A DNA stretch of 64,000 nt, taken from positions 806,001 to 870,000 of the forward strand of contig JAECYW010000013.1 in the NCBI GenBank assembly GCA_023014335.1, given 5' to 3'. The translations under genes were made by a program, and so were the position numbers. The stretch's first letter is position 1. The number at the start of each line of letters is the position of its first letter. Positions 35,036 to 45,849 of the stretch are shown here, one piece after another. This DNA is from Galerina marginata (Eukaryota; Basidiomycota; Agaricomycetes; Agaricales; Galerinaceae). The notes beneath the pieces are model-generated. The model searched no databases. It worked only from the letters and a program-made list of their open reading frames with translations, and had not been told where the DNA came from.

Positions 35036-37963
35036 TTAATTATTGGAGTATGAAGATGTCTCAGTCTCCCACCGCTCTCGATACTCTTGGTTTGTGGTGA
35101 CCCTGGTTCCTAAACGGCGGAAGAGGGTCTCAAACTGTGTTTGCTTCACAATAGGGTAGATTTCAGGTGAGTATCCTCGGATATTCACAACATAACGTGT
35201 TGCCTCCTCTTTGGGGACATCACTAAACCCACCCCATGTTGGTTTTCCTTTCTTGGAGTAGATGGGTTTTGCTTGGGAATGAGATACATTAACATGGCCA
35301 CCACCATCCCTGAAGTGGGTTTCTGCCAAAAGGTCCATAAAGATGACTAAGTGGTCTTTTGGCTTGTAGTGTTTGTCTTTGCCTGGGGAAAGGTATGGGG
35401 ACACCAGAGAATGGACAGTACACCCTGCTGAAGCTTTGCAGCGGTTTTTTGTTTGCCAGGGAATGACAACAAGTTTGGACCGGTCAAAAGGCAGCCTTAA
35501 GTTTCCAAGATATCCAACAAAGAAACCATCAATCATTGGTTGATTGAAAGCACACTGGACAGCAGATGTCCTGAACCAAAGCTCCTCAAGCCAGCTCAGT
35601 TCCAGGTCTACAAGTGGCTCCTGGACATCAATAAAATGGGTAAAATTGATATAGACAGTCTTAGCCCATTTCAGAACATTGTCAAGGGTTTGTTTGGTTT
35701 GTCCTTCAGGTGAAAGGATGCCAAGAGTGGGTCCCAACATGGTCGTAAGGAGTTCCTGGAGTGTGATGGCCTTGATAGTCCTGTTGGAAAGAAACTGACG
35801 ATCTGCGGATGGTACCACTGGGTCCAGAAAGCAGGTGGCAAAATCACGGGCCATTGTGAACAGGATTTGGCTACAGAGCTCTCCCATTGTCCCAACATCT
35901 TGTACAATGCCCTCAACAACAAGTTTGTTGATGAGTGTATTGATGGCAACTTTGTAACGATTCGGGTCTTGTGTAAGAGCTAATGCAGCTGCCACAGATA
36001 AAATGGGTTCCGAGGAGCATTTTGTGACAACCAGATTATTATCAACAACATCCATAAGCAAGCGCAAATGACGTTGAACTAAGACAATTGCAAGTCTTGT
36101 TGATGCTTGGCTATCACTAGCAAGTTCAAGAAGGACCCTGTGAGAGAATGCTGCAAAGACATGCTGTTCATCTTGTGCATTGAATTCGCTGATGCCTACG
36201 ATCCCAAATAATTTGGTAATGGCAGCTGTAGGAAGCTCCTTTTCAGTCGACATTGCCCAAAGCTGCAGATATAACAAAAATAAGGTATTTGTAAGGCTAA
36301 GAGGACTGGCTGGCCAGGTGGATTACTTACCGGGCGACCATATTGTTGTAAATGTGCAATGGAAAGGCTTTTAGCAGCTGGTGTCGATTTAGGTCGTTTT
36401 TTGACCATAATATCAAATGACATATAGGGCCAAATTGAGGGGGAAATATAGTCTGCTCTCAGACGGTAGGAGGCTGCTTGGGGTCCACTGGGGAGCAGGA
36501 TATCATAGATGCTAGATGTGGTATCCAGGAGTAGGTGCCAAAATTTAACTTCGGACTGGTGCTCTGAAAAAGAATCAGCAGCCTTGATAATGCGCTGTAG
36601 GGCAACCAAAGATGTAGGACCCTTATTACTCAAAGTTGCACATTCATCGAAGGCAATGAGGAAAAAGGGTGTTTCACCCGGCCGATTTGATTTGTACCAT
36701 TCCGCCACTTTTTCTGCTAGCTCAGACTGCGGATCCTTTACAAACTGTTTGAAGAGTTCGCGGTGCCATTCCTGCGAGTCCTGGGCTGCTGGTCTTTCTG
36801 CAGCGTCGGTGTCGTTCGTCTCAACAGGAGAGTCTGAAACACGAGCCGACACCAGCCAGGCAGGATCACTTCGAAGTTTATCCGAAGCATACAACATAGC
36901 CTTCTCAAAATTGGTATCGCGAGTGCCACCATGGTTCGTTAAAGCCCAGGACGCCATGAAACCACTGGTTGTTTTAGCGCTTAAATCAGCGGAAGCTGAG
37001 GTTGCATCCAAAAGGCCACCATAGAGAGATGCAGCAACTTCTTCCGGCTTTGAACGAGTTAGTTTTTCAAAATTCGGTGGCAAGCATCATGACGCCCTTA
37101 CCTTGAATCCTTGGCCAAAGTGCGCATTTAAAAATGAAGCCACTGCCTTATCCCGAGGAGGCCAACCCTCATTCAGTGAGTCCGAAGCGCGAAAACATAC
37201 AGACAGAAGTAATTCCTTGGAAAGCGTTCATAAGACGATACGATAAGTGATGTTGAAGACCCACTTTCGTTGAAAGCTCATATACAGCCTTGGACTTCCC
37301 GGTGCCACTTGACTGCACTATAGGAATGCTTTTTCCATAGTGTTTACTAGTCTCATACGTTGATTCGTAATGGCATCGGAGGCTAGTGGCCAGATGAGTC
37401 GCCGCATTCCCGAGATACTCCACATCGAAGGCGTTCTGTAGCTGCCGGAGCTTGTCCTTACTGACTGAAGAAATTTGAGCAAATGAAAATGGAAGAAATC
37501 CCACTGCACCAGACTCACGGAGGTGTAATCTTTAGTACAGTTTCCTTGTCTTCGGCTAATTTCGTCTGAATCAATCGGCATATTCACATGAGAAAGACTT
37601 ACTCTGGAATATTGAACCAGCGATATAATCCTTCAAGGTTTTGGCTTGCGAGAAAATCAAGTTCAGCGTCTCCTTGTCTTCCAACGGCTTCAGGGCATCC
37701 CCATCCCCATCCTTCAAAATACAGTCGCTAAGCCACTTGGAGGTGCCATCGATCTCTGCATCATCGGACTCTCTCTGCTCCATGGTGATAGAGAACTGCA
37801 GACTTGTGAGCCAACTATTGGTTAGCTGGAGAAGGCGGTCAGGGTTTTGCTGCATAATTTTGGACGCTTCGTATTGTGCAGAGGCAAAATTCCAAGCCAT
37901 CGTCATTGCTGAAGAACGATTTAGAGATAATGCGTCCAAGTCGGCAGCAAGTTTATCGGCCAT
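35036..37963 (-). CDS. Large P-loop NTPase resembling fungal Crinkler/RHS-type (CR) proteins
   Basis: Start MADKLAADLDALSLNRSSAM at 37963. A long helical N-terminus is followed by VQSSGTGKSKAVYELS, a Walker A-like loop (near 37280), and FRASDSLNEGWPPRDKAVAS, a block seen in the mushroom CR-type NTPase family. FFLIAFDECATLSNKG near 36650 is a clear Walker B with Asp-Glu. The third region has a helical stretch (HVFAAFSHRVLLELASDSQA) and, near 35470-35550, PMIDGFFVGYLGNLRLPFDR followed by SKLVVIPWQTKNR. That pattern resembles the active site of PD-(D/E)xK nucleases. It ends at 35036. At least five introns are needed, and splicing at 37320-37620 is not fully resolved. CR-type proteins in oomycetes and fungi combine an NTPase with a C-terminal effector nuclease. 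Family membership is inferred from motifs. No signal peptide is evident. Confidence 0.7.
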
Positions 37964-38555
37964 CGATATCGAGAGGGGACGAACTATCGAATAGAGGTGA
38001 ATGTATTACTGGTTCTACTTCGTTATTGCACACTGCAATGACTGCACAGCTCTGAGCTGAACCTTTGCTGAAAGCACGTGACTGCCTTACGTCATGCACA
38101 CTGCTCGGCCCAAGGGCCAAAACGCTCCGAGTGAAGTTTGAACTTATCGCCGAATTTGCTTTATACCGTATCTTTCTCTTCTCACCTTCAGATAAATTTC
38201 ATTTGTTGATTTGCCCACTATAACTTCTTACCTGAATTAAGTACTTTGTAATGGTAGTCTGCTGAAATCTAATAAATTCTAATCTAGTTCTTCTAAGTCA
38301 AGGACTCAAGCTCAAGGCCAAGTACTAGTGGTTGCCTAGTGGGCAATTGTCAATGTCATTGAAGATGGCCTGGTGCTCACATGACATTTGGAAAGAGTCC
38401 GAGTCGTGTCTTTTCGAGTTCACCTCAACCATTGAACATTACTTGTACTACCAATGGGAGCAATGCTTATGGTATCGAAAAGCATTGACGTCGATAAATT
38501 CATATTAAAAGAATAACAATTAGTGGTACTAGAGTACGTTTACTGTACTCCACTT
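37964..38555. other. Intergenic region between the NTPase gene and ERG4
   Basis: About 590 bases holding the promoter of the NTPase gene, with a GCACGTGAC E-box-like site near 38075. ERG4's 3' end lies at the right. There is no ORF of note. Confidence 0.45.
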
Positions 38556-40496
38556 TCAATAGATTCCAGGGATATATTTGTACTTCACAACTTGGCAGTA
38601 GCGCTCCCAGTCTTTGCCATATTTGATTGAGCATCTACACATTCGGAAAATCAGAATCTGGAACGTGATAAAGAGGAGGGACTTGTACCTTTCAAAGTCA
38701 CGCGTGCATCGGTGTAGGAGAACAACTATGAAGAACATGGAGTAGAAATAGGGTATTATGGTAGCTGTGCCGATGACGGCACCCCACGTCAAGCTCATCG
38801 TCCAATCGGCGACGTAGTTGGGTTTGCGAGAGTATGCCCACCAGCCACTCGTCAGAAGGCGGTTACTGAGTAAATAATGAAGCCATCAATGTTCGGTATT
38901 AGTTCTTTGGAAAAAATAGGAATTACCCATGTGCGGTCTGAATGAATGTCGGATCCTTGACAACACAGCCAGGAAGCTGGGGGAAGGTCTTGCGGAATTT
39001 TGTGATACCTTGAGTCTGCATTTTGAAGTGACTTTTTTGTGCCATTGCAGTGTCCCAACTAAACGAAAAACACTATTAGAGATGAATGAGAAGGATTTTC
39101 GTGCATTGTTTCCTCACATATAGTAGGCAGTGCAAAGTACCGTGTAGATGGAGACGTAGCCGACGGTGGTGAAGCGGTAAGCCGATGGATCGTGCGACGC
39201 CATGTAAACGACAGAGTACACATAGGACTGTTTGATTTTTTGATCATTAGTTGGTGAGAAACAAGGGAGTGTCGAGTCCAGACTCACGAAAGGCACTCCG
39301 GAGAAATTCCAAAAGATAACCATGAATCCCCATCTATCCAATTCATCAGTGGTAAGTACGTTGAGAAGATGGCTCATCATACTTTTCGTGGAACATATCC
39401 CATGTTTGTGGGATGCACTCCTCTCCCTTGGCACTGAAAATTATGTCAGGACAAGATACTACAGAGCACAATTGTTGACTTACCATGCGTTGATGTAAAA
39501 GCCAGTAGCCAAAATCATAAAAGCCATGTTCTAAAGGAAATCAGCGTGTAAAATGCAGACAAACAAATGCGAAGAAAATTACAGGGGTAACGTATCCTAG
39601 TTGCTCATACTGTTTGCAAGCACCAGATACTGAGAGGAAGAATACAATGACCCAAGGAATGCGGACTTCAGCCCACATTTTTAGGTCGATAGACCCAAGG
39701 CGTGGGTTCAAGCAAGCTCCCATGAAGTAGTCGTAGAAGAAGTTTCCTGACATGCGAATTTGCGTTCCAGTGAGGACGGCGTAAAGATAGGTGATGAGGG
39801 AGACACCGAAGCCAAATATCATGGATACGGACATCAGATGCCCATAGTTGTCGATAATCTCAGTGAGACGGAAGATGTTATAATAATGCAACGCGGCCGC
39901 AGTGATGAGAGTGGTGTACAGACAAACCAAGGCATTGCAGTTGTACATCAAGGTTTTGTAGTTGAGAGAAGGTACAGGAAGACCTTCTTGTTGGTAGCCG
40001 GGTAGGATCCAGGCAATGAAAAGTTGGAAGAAGAAATTTCCGGAGTACACTTTCCATGCGTACAGGTTAGGGCTGGCATCCTGACATTAGAAGGTAAGTA
40101 AACCATCGAAGTGGAATGGAAAATGTTACATACTTTGGCGACGTGTCCCCACATGCGCCATAAGAAGGGTTGAACGTCATCCACAGAAGATGGGTAGACG
40201 AGTTTTCCGTCATAGAACCAAAGGCATATCCAGAGGTAGTACATCAGGATTGGGAAGCCAGTCATAATAGCGACAACTCCCCATGGCCCACCAAATTCAT
40301 AGCTGAAAAACAACTCGATTAAAACTATCCAAGATCAATGTGCAGAAACATACGACTCATGTTTGTCTAGGCGTTTGTCGACCTCCCTTCCGGCCTCTGT
40401 TACCACGACTTTGGTTGTGCCCCCGTTTTCTGTACTTCTGTGTCGTAGATTGGACGTAGGTAGCTCCGTCTCTGTAGCAGATGATCTTCCGGTCAT
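38556..40496 (-). CDS. ERG4: Delta(24(24(1)))-sterol reductase (ERG4)
   Basis: ER membrane enzyme that carries out the last step of ergosterol synthesis, NADPH-dependent reduction of the C24(28) double bond. It starts MTGRSSATETELPTSNLRHR at 40496. The first helix block is YEFGGPWGVVAIMTGFPILM. Further segments are LVCLYTTLITAAALHYYNIF, NYGHLMSVSMIFGFGVSLIT, KMWAEVRIPWVIVFFLSVSG, GYVTPNMAFMILATGFYINA split by an intron near 39570, [20 protein letters not shown], and the C-terminal signature NRLLTSGWWAYSRKPNYVAD with KYGKDWERYCQVVKYKYIPG. About nine introns are present. The EFGGPxG start and the YGHLMSVSMI helix match ERG4 better than ERG24 (C14 reductase). The conserved NxxGWW/RKPNY region binds cofactor in this superfamily. 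Confidence 0.92.
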
Positions 40497-41045
40497 ATTG
40501 GGCTGCTAAGGACAGTCAAGCTGAAAAGATGGACGCGTCTTTGGAGGTGTTGGGAAAGCTCGTCGCGTAAAATTCCCACGACCTTTAGGTCTTGGGTTTT
40601 AGAGGGTAAGTTGGATCCGAATTTTGGTGGTCGACGCATTCTGGTCGCCCGTGATCACCTCGTGACGGCAGTCTCAGAATCAGATTTTCTATCGCTCCCG
40701 GCCTCCTTCCTTACTCCCCTCATTGTCAACGCCTCTCTCGCGTTCATGTTCTAAACATGTTCTAAACAGCTATAGTAAATGTTGGACATTGGGTGGCCGA
40801 GAAATCCGAGCGAATGATGGAGTCGTTCAATGGTTTTTCGATTAAACGTCAATAAGCACCCATTTCCCCGAACTCAATAACGCCTATCTGGAATCAAACT
40901 TTTTCTTTTGCTGTTGTGATGTGAATCTTTATCATTTGTATTTAATTCAATGTATAAAAAGAAGAGGTGTGATCCCAGTTTTTGCCTGGCTGTCAGCTAT
41001 CCCACTGAGCAAGGGAGTGGGCTTTGCCGGGCACGAAGTTCCCTT
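40497..41045. other. ERG4 promoter side of the AT-rich island
   Basis: No gene. It contains ERG4's upstream region and grades into A/T-rich DNA after 40850. At 41007-41050 a GAGCAAGGGA arm pairs with a TCCCTTGCTC arm, forming a hairpin just inside the inverted-repeat element described next. Confidence 0.4.
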
Positions 41046-41789
41046 GCTCTCCCCCACACTGACATTTCGGACATCACCGAAACCCTTATAAGGGAACTCA
41101 CACAGCCACACAGACATTTCCACTTCGCTTTGAAGAGTTTTGAAGTCAGTGTGGGCTCGTCAATTCCAAGATAATAATGAAAATTTAGAGGTTAACAGTT
41201 CTAAAAAAGGTTTATTACTTAAAGATGTCCTAAGCTGAATGTAGAAGGGATTTTATGATAAATAAACGAATTTACCACCAGTTTTTGCAGTTTAGGACAA
41301 GGTCTTTGGACCAATTCTTTGATTGGAGACGGTAAAACTAATCCAAGTCGGCTTTAAGTATTACAGGTAAATAAAACTCACATAAAATCCATATTTTCTA
41401 ATAATTACAGGCATTTTTACGATTTTTATTTGAATTTAATAAGCAATTGTTACCAATTTTTATTTACCAGGAGGATTGGTGTTACATGACATTAAAAAAT
41501 TGAGATAGGGACTAAACAAAAGGAAATACTGGAGGGAAGCAGAAAAAGAGAAGAACGCAGCGTGGAGCAGCGAAACAAACAAAAAAAACAGAGACTGGGA
41601 AAGAAAGTGCGCTTATCGAGGATTGAACCGAACATCTCTAACGCGGCGTGGGAGGACTTGAAAGGTACCACGCACAACCGTTAGACAACTTGACTGATGA
41701 TAGAACAGGTAATTAATAAAATAAAACCCTTTAGGAAGCGGTCAGGTGCGCGGTATTTCTTTTTCGGGAAAGTCAGTGTGGGGGAGAGC
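41046..41789. mobile_element. Probable non-autonomous element bounded by an 18-base perfect inverted repeat
   Basis: GCTCTCCCCCACACTGAC at 41046-41063 recurs as its exact reverse complement at 41772-41789. Similarity continues imperfectly outward: GCCGGGCAC near 41026-41034 and CCGGGCACCGGCCC near 41800-41813. Each end also contains its own small hairpin. The interior (about 700 bases) is A/T-rich, has no coding frame of note, and carries a tRNA-like stretch on the minus strand. No target duplication was found, so the true ends are uncertain. The element could be a MITE, a SINE-like unit, or an end-to-end palindromic relic. Confidence 0.5.
41610..41700 (-). other. tRNA-like segment with A- and B-box sequences (degenerate or SINE-derived)
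   Basis: Read on the minus strand there is an A-box-like TTGTCTAACGG (41679-41689) and a B box GGTTCAATCC (41620-41629), as in Pol III tRNA promoters. Between them a GCGTGG/CCACGC stem can form. The T arm has a mismatch, and the 5' side of an acceptor stem does not pair with TAAGCGC at the 3' side. It is therefore not a functional tRNA by eye. A tRNA-derived repeat head is the better reading. Confidence 0.35.
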
Positions 41790-42231
41790 TGGGTCAGCTC
41801 CGGGCACCGGCCCTACCGTGCTTATACCTAAAAATACCAGTGGAACGACTTTTTCTGGCTCACATTCGATAGGTGTGCGCCAACTAAGACCTAACTGAGT
41901 TTGAATTGATATAGTTCACGTGGAGGTGCAGTCACATGACCCATTTCTCTGTGTCAATTCTATCGTGTTGAACCATTCCTGAATGAAAGAGAAAAGTATT
42001 CAGAAATTCTAATCAGCCAAATGAATGAAAACTTAATTAAGTGCTGTCTATCAAAAAATCGGAATTTTAGGAGGAATTTGTGTGCCGCCAGTAGAGAATT
42101 TCTGAATATTTTGTGTACCTAATTTATCACTTGATATGTGAACACCTGCTCGAAGACTTGGGAGAGAAAAACTCTTTATGAGTTCTTGGGAGTATTGAGT
42201 ACAATATTGAGATGCCTTAAATTAACCAGCT

Positions 42232-42492
42232 GCGCGCGAAGCGCGCCTAAAAAAAAAAGGTTATACCCATGTTTTCACTATTTCCCCGGAGTCAAGCAAT
42301 TTTTTTAAAACCAAAGGCTTCATATTTAATTTTTAAAACAAGAAAACAGCAGTTTACCAGACCCACTTTCCGAGGAAGCAAAAACATTAATAGATGCGCG
42401 AAGCGCGAAAGAAAAATAGTGCATATTTGTTGCATTTTCGGTACATTTTGCCACGCTGACCGAGTTTATCAGTCACTGCGCGCGAAGCGCGC
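42232..42492. repeat. Three copies of a GC-rich mini-hairpin in A/T-rich DNA
   Basis: GCGCGCGAAGCGCGC occurs at 42232-42246 and 42478-42492, and the shorter GCGCGAAGCGCG at 42396-42407. Each folds as a GC stem around a GAA loop. The surrounding 1.5 kb is A/T-rich and non-coding. Loop centres are about 162 and 84 bases apart. Similar GC clusters in A/T-rich DNA are known from fungal mitochondrial genomes and some repeats; their origin here is not clear. Confidence 0.6.
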
Positions 42493-42655
42493 CCGGAAAA
42501 AATGTCCTATTTTGCGCGTCGCATTCCCGAGGTCTCACAAGGGTATTCTGAAGTTCTCAGAGATTTAGTTCAATGTGAGTGGTCATATTTAATTATTCTC
42601 TTCTCCTCTATTCCGATTTAATTTATTTAATTTTATTTAATATTTGGCCCCACCA

Positions 42656-42663
42656 CACCTATA
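42656..42663. repeat. Left 8-bp target-site duplication of the hAT-type MITE
   Basis: CACCTATA immediately precedes the left terminal inverted repeat and recurs exactly at 43319-43326 after the right one. Confidence 0.8.
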
Positions 42664-43318
42664 TAGGGGTGCGCACCGTACCGTAACGGCATACGGCCGT
42701 AAGGTTACGGGTGTCTTACGGCGACGGGTCTGCCATAGCCGTACCGTAGCGGTCAAAAAAAGGTCCTTGACGGTACGGTCGGCAGTGAAAACGGTGAAAA
42801 ACGGCCGTTTACGGGGGTACGGCTGTTTTATTACTTCCGACCTCTTTGACTGTGATTTCTAACGCAAAAATGGAGGTAATAATGGTCATATCGATCAACA
42901 ATCATTATTTCAGCGCACTCATGCGGCTCGACACCCAAAATTGTCGAGGTTTACAGAAAAACTAACTCAATCCTTCAGGCTCCCACGTTACTACCTCGCT
43001 ATTGCCCCCGGAAATGGTAAGTTCTACTCCTTTTATACGCAGTTCCATCATCAACTTGTCACCAGAAGATCTTTGTTGCTGCTTGGCATCAAAATATTAC
43101 ACAAAACTCTAGTAAGTTCCAAGTTAATCTGCCCCACCACCACCCACCACCGTACCACCGAATACGGCCGTTTATTGCCGTATTTCTACGGTGGTGACGG
43201 CAGTCTACCGTACCGTCGCCGTACCGACTTTTTACCTGCTCCAAGCCTCACGGCACGGCGACGGCAGCCGACATTCGGTAGCCGTAAGCCGTAAATACGG
43301 CGTCGGTGCGCAGCCCTA
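42664..43318. mobile_element. hAT-type MITE (non-autonomous DNA transposon), 655 bp
   Basis: Terminal inverted repeats are TAGGGGTGCGCACCG at the left end and, read inward on the other strand, TAGGGCTGCGCACCG at the right end (14 of 15 match). An 8-bp target duplication, CACCTATA, flanks the element exactly, which is the hallmark of hAT transposons. The subterminal regions are packed with CCGTA/TACGG units on both strands, including the palindrome TACGGCCGTA near the left end. Such repeats bind the transposase in characterised hAT elements. The element has no transposase; the open frames inside are translations of the repeat. The near-identical ends and intact duplication suggest a fairly recent insertion. 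It lies 275 bases upstream of the MPE1 start codon. Confidence 0.8.
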
Positions 43319-43326
43319 CACCTATA
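43319..43326. repeat. Right 8-bp target-site duplication of the hAT-type MITE
   Basis: CACCTATA directly follows the right terminal inverted repeat and is identical to the left copy. Confidence 0.8.
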
Positions 43327-43592
43327 TAATGCGAGCCTTTTTCTGTGGTCGGTTAATTTCGGCATTTGTGAGGAAGTCGTCACGTGATCTTGTTAGGCCG
43401 ACGGCAAATCGTGGGAACCTTACAAATTTCCTTCTTCAGGCCGCCGCTGTTGTACTCCTGACTTTAGCACACCTCTTGTTGACCACCACAAGGTCTTGTC
43501 GATTTCCCTACCTTTTCTCTTTTCTCTATCTCCACTTGCTCTGTTCACCGTTCTCTAGTTGTATTAGCATTCCCCCTTGTCATTCAATACAT

Positions 43593-45641
43593 ATGGCATC
43601 TTCTGTTTTTTACAAGTTCAGTTCCAGGAAGGACGAATCCCGGGTGTCTTTCGATGGCACTGGTATATCTGTCTTCGATTTGAAGCGTGAAATCATTCTC
43701 GCGAATAATATGGGTAAGGCCAACGACTTTGATTTATATATCTATGATGCCACGTCCAAGCAAGGTGAGCTATTCGTCCCTGCCTGTACGCCATCGATGA
43801 TGACGCCATGGATCTCCAGAGTTTAAGGATGACTCGACTATTATTCCCCGTTCTTCGTCTGTAATCGTGAAGCGGCTTCCCGCATCTCGCCCAGGCAAAG
43901 GGAAAGCCTCACTGTATGTAAATGGCGCTGCTCCAGCTGTGCCAACGTCAGATCCCGTATCCCGAGCTGCATCAGCAGGTGCACCGACTTGGCACAAGGG
44001 TGCTATGTCGAGAAGATTCGATGGAAAGGAAGAATCTCCGTCTATCTCGCCTTCCAAACAAGCGACACCCGTACGTTTTCTCGTTCGTCCAACAGATCTG
44101 TATCTCCAGCTTCACATACCATCCAGACACCGGTAGGGTCGTCCGTCACGAAAGATGACGAAGCTGCAGCAATGGCTGCCATGTTCCAAGCCCAGACTCA
44201 AAACTGGGAAGAAGCCCAAGAAAAGATGTCTCAGTTGGTGCTGCCCTTTCCGGGCTTTCTTTATCCATGTAGTAGTTCCATGTCTAATGAACAATTGTTT
44301 TTCGTCGCTCTTTGTTGTCCTTGTAGCTCGCAGCGTGTTTATAGCAATTCCCGAGGGACTGGCTTCAACCGTGGTGGAAAGCCATTCCAACCACACCAAC
44401 CACATCAGGATAAACCTCTACCGCCTAGTTACGTCTGTTATCGATGTGGACAGAAAGGTTTGCCTGTCGGAGTCCTTTAATAAATAGCGTGCTAATCTTC
44501 TCCCCAAGGCCACTGGATACAAGACTGTCCAACAAACAGCGATCGTGAGTTCGACAATCGGCCTCGCATCAAACGAACCACAGGTATACCTCGAAGCATG
44601 TTGAAGGCAGTCGACAATCCGAACAGCACCGAATTGACACAAGGAGTTATGGTCACTCCGGATGGGGGTTATGTGGTCGCCCAACCCGATTTGTAAGTCT
44701 TTTCTTGTGTCACTTTGTTGTTAATGCCCACATTCTCGAAGAGCGTCCTGGCAAAAACAAGTGGCACGTCCAAAAGGCCTAACATCGGCCGAGGTTCGCG
44801 AGAAAGTGCCTTCCGACTCATCACTAGCTTGCCCGATAGACAACAAGCTTTTTCGAGACGCGGTAAAGACCCCATGCTGTAATAAAGCCTATTGCGAGGA
44901 ATGTATCCAAACACATCTACTTGAGAGAGATTTTGTCTGCCCGAATTGCGGTAAAAAGGTCCAGTCCTTGGATAAGCTCATTGTGGACAAACCGACGCGG
45001 ACCAGGGTGGCAGATTATATTGAGAAGGCGATTGAAGAGAGTAAGAAAGAAGGTGGGGAGGAACCACCAGCCGCCAATCGACAAAAGGTAATATTTCCCG
45101 TATGATTTCTTCAACGCGATATTGACGTCAATGGCTGCAGTCTGGTTCTCCTGACGAAAGCGCTGCCGGCGAGCAAGACATCTACTCCGACCAACAACCC
45201 GACCTTAACATGGACATGTCCCAAATGCTCGTCGACCAAATCCCACAACTTCAAGCGCAAATCGCGCAAATCGCGCAAGCCCTCCAGAACCCCAATCTAC
45301 CCAACCACGTCCGACACCAGACGGAAATGCAACACCAGCAGCTACAAATGCAGCTAACGCAAGCCCAGACCATCTCCCTCGCCGTTGCGACATTCCAGCA
45401 GCAGCAAGCCGTCGCAGCGCAGAATGTGGCGAATGCGAGCATGGGATTTGGCATGAACGGGTTCCAGCAACAGATGGGTGGGTGGAATCAGTTTGCGAGC
45501 CAACAGCCCCCGGGACAGGATTCGGCTTATCAAAGATTGCCTGTCAACAACCGACGGAGGAATCTCAAGCGGGAACGACCTTCAGAATTCTTTGAGACCA
45601 CAGGCCCGGATGGCACTAAAATCCCAAGGTACTGGGAGTAA
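43593..45641 (+). CDS. MPE1: Mpe1/RBBP6-like cleavage and polyadenylation factor
   Basis: Component of the cleavage and polyadenylation factor that processes mRNA 3' ends. The DWNN ubiquitin-like domain begins SSVFYKFSSRKDESRVSFDG and runs through LYIYDATSKQ across an intron to STIIPRSSSVIVKRLPASRP. A linker with MAAMFQAQTQNWEEAQEKM follows. The CCHC zinc knuckle CYRCGQK-GHWIQDC is split by an intron near 44455-44508. The RING/U-box is SLACPIDNKLFRDAVKTPCC, CEECIQTHLLERDFVCPNCG near 44820-44950. The C-terminal region is Gln-rich (VDQIPQLQAQIAQIAQALQ), and the end is basic (NNRRRNLKRERPSEFF). About seven introns are present. The ATG at 43593 begins the DWNN domain in the expected place. Domain order is that of yeast Mpe1. 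It converges on VPS5, with 208 bases between the stops. Confidence 0.93.
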
Positions 45642-45849
45642 ACTAAGAGTTGAAAGAACGGATTAGAGGGACTTTAAAGACCACGGCTACTGCGAAGTGG
45701 TCGTAGAGTAACGATATTTGCATACAGTATAAATGGCGAAGTGTATACGTAATTATTTCCTGTATTCCATCGAACGCTTGAATAAAACATCATTATTATC
45801 CATCCACTATCCACTCCATATGTACAATACAGCGAAGCCATCATCAAAA

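Noticed and set aside
38556..40496. ERG24 (C14 sterol reductase) as the identity
   Set aside because: The YEFGGPWGV start and the NYGHLMSVSMI helix match the ERG4 branch better.
41610..41700. Functional tRNA gene on the minus strand
   Set aside because: A and B boxes are recognisable, but the acceptor stem does not pair and the T stem has a mismatch. Kept only as a tRNA-like segment.
40900..42600. Nuclear copy of mitochondrial DNA
   Set aside because: A/T-richness and GC clusters hint at it, but no mitochondrial gene is recognisable.
42644..42862. 72-codon open frame over the left part of the hAT-type MITE
   Set aside because: It is a translation of the CCGTA/TACGG subterminal repeats, with no transposase or other motif.
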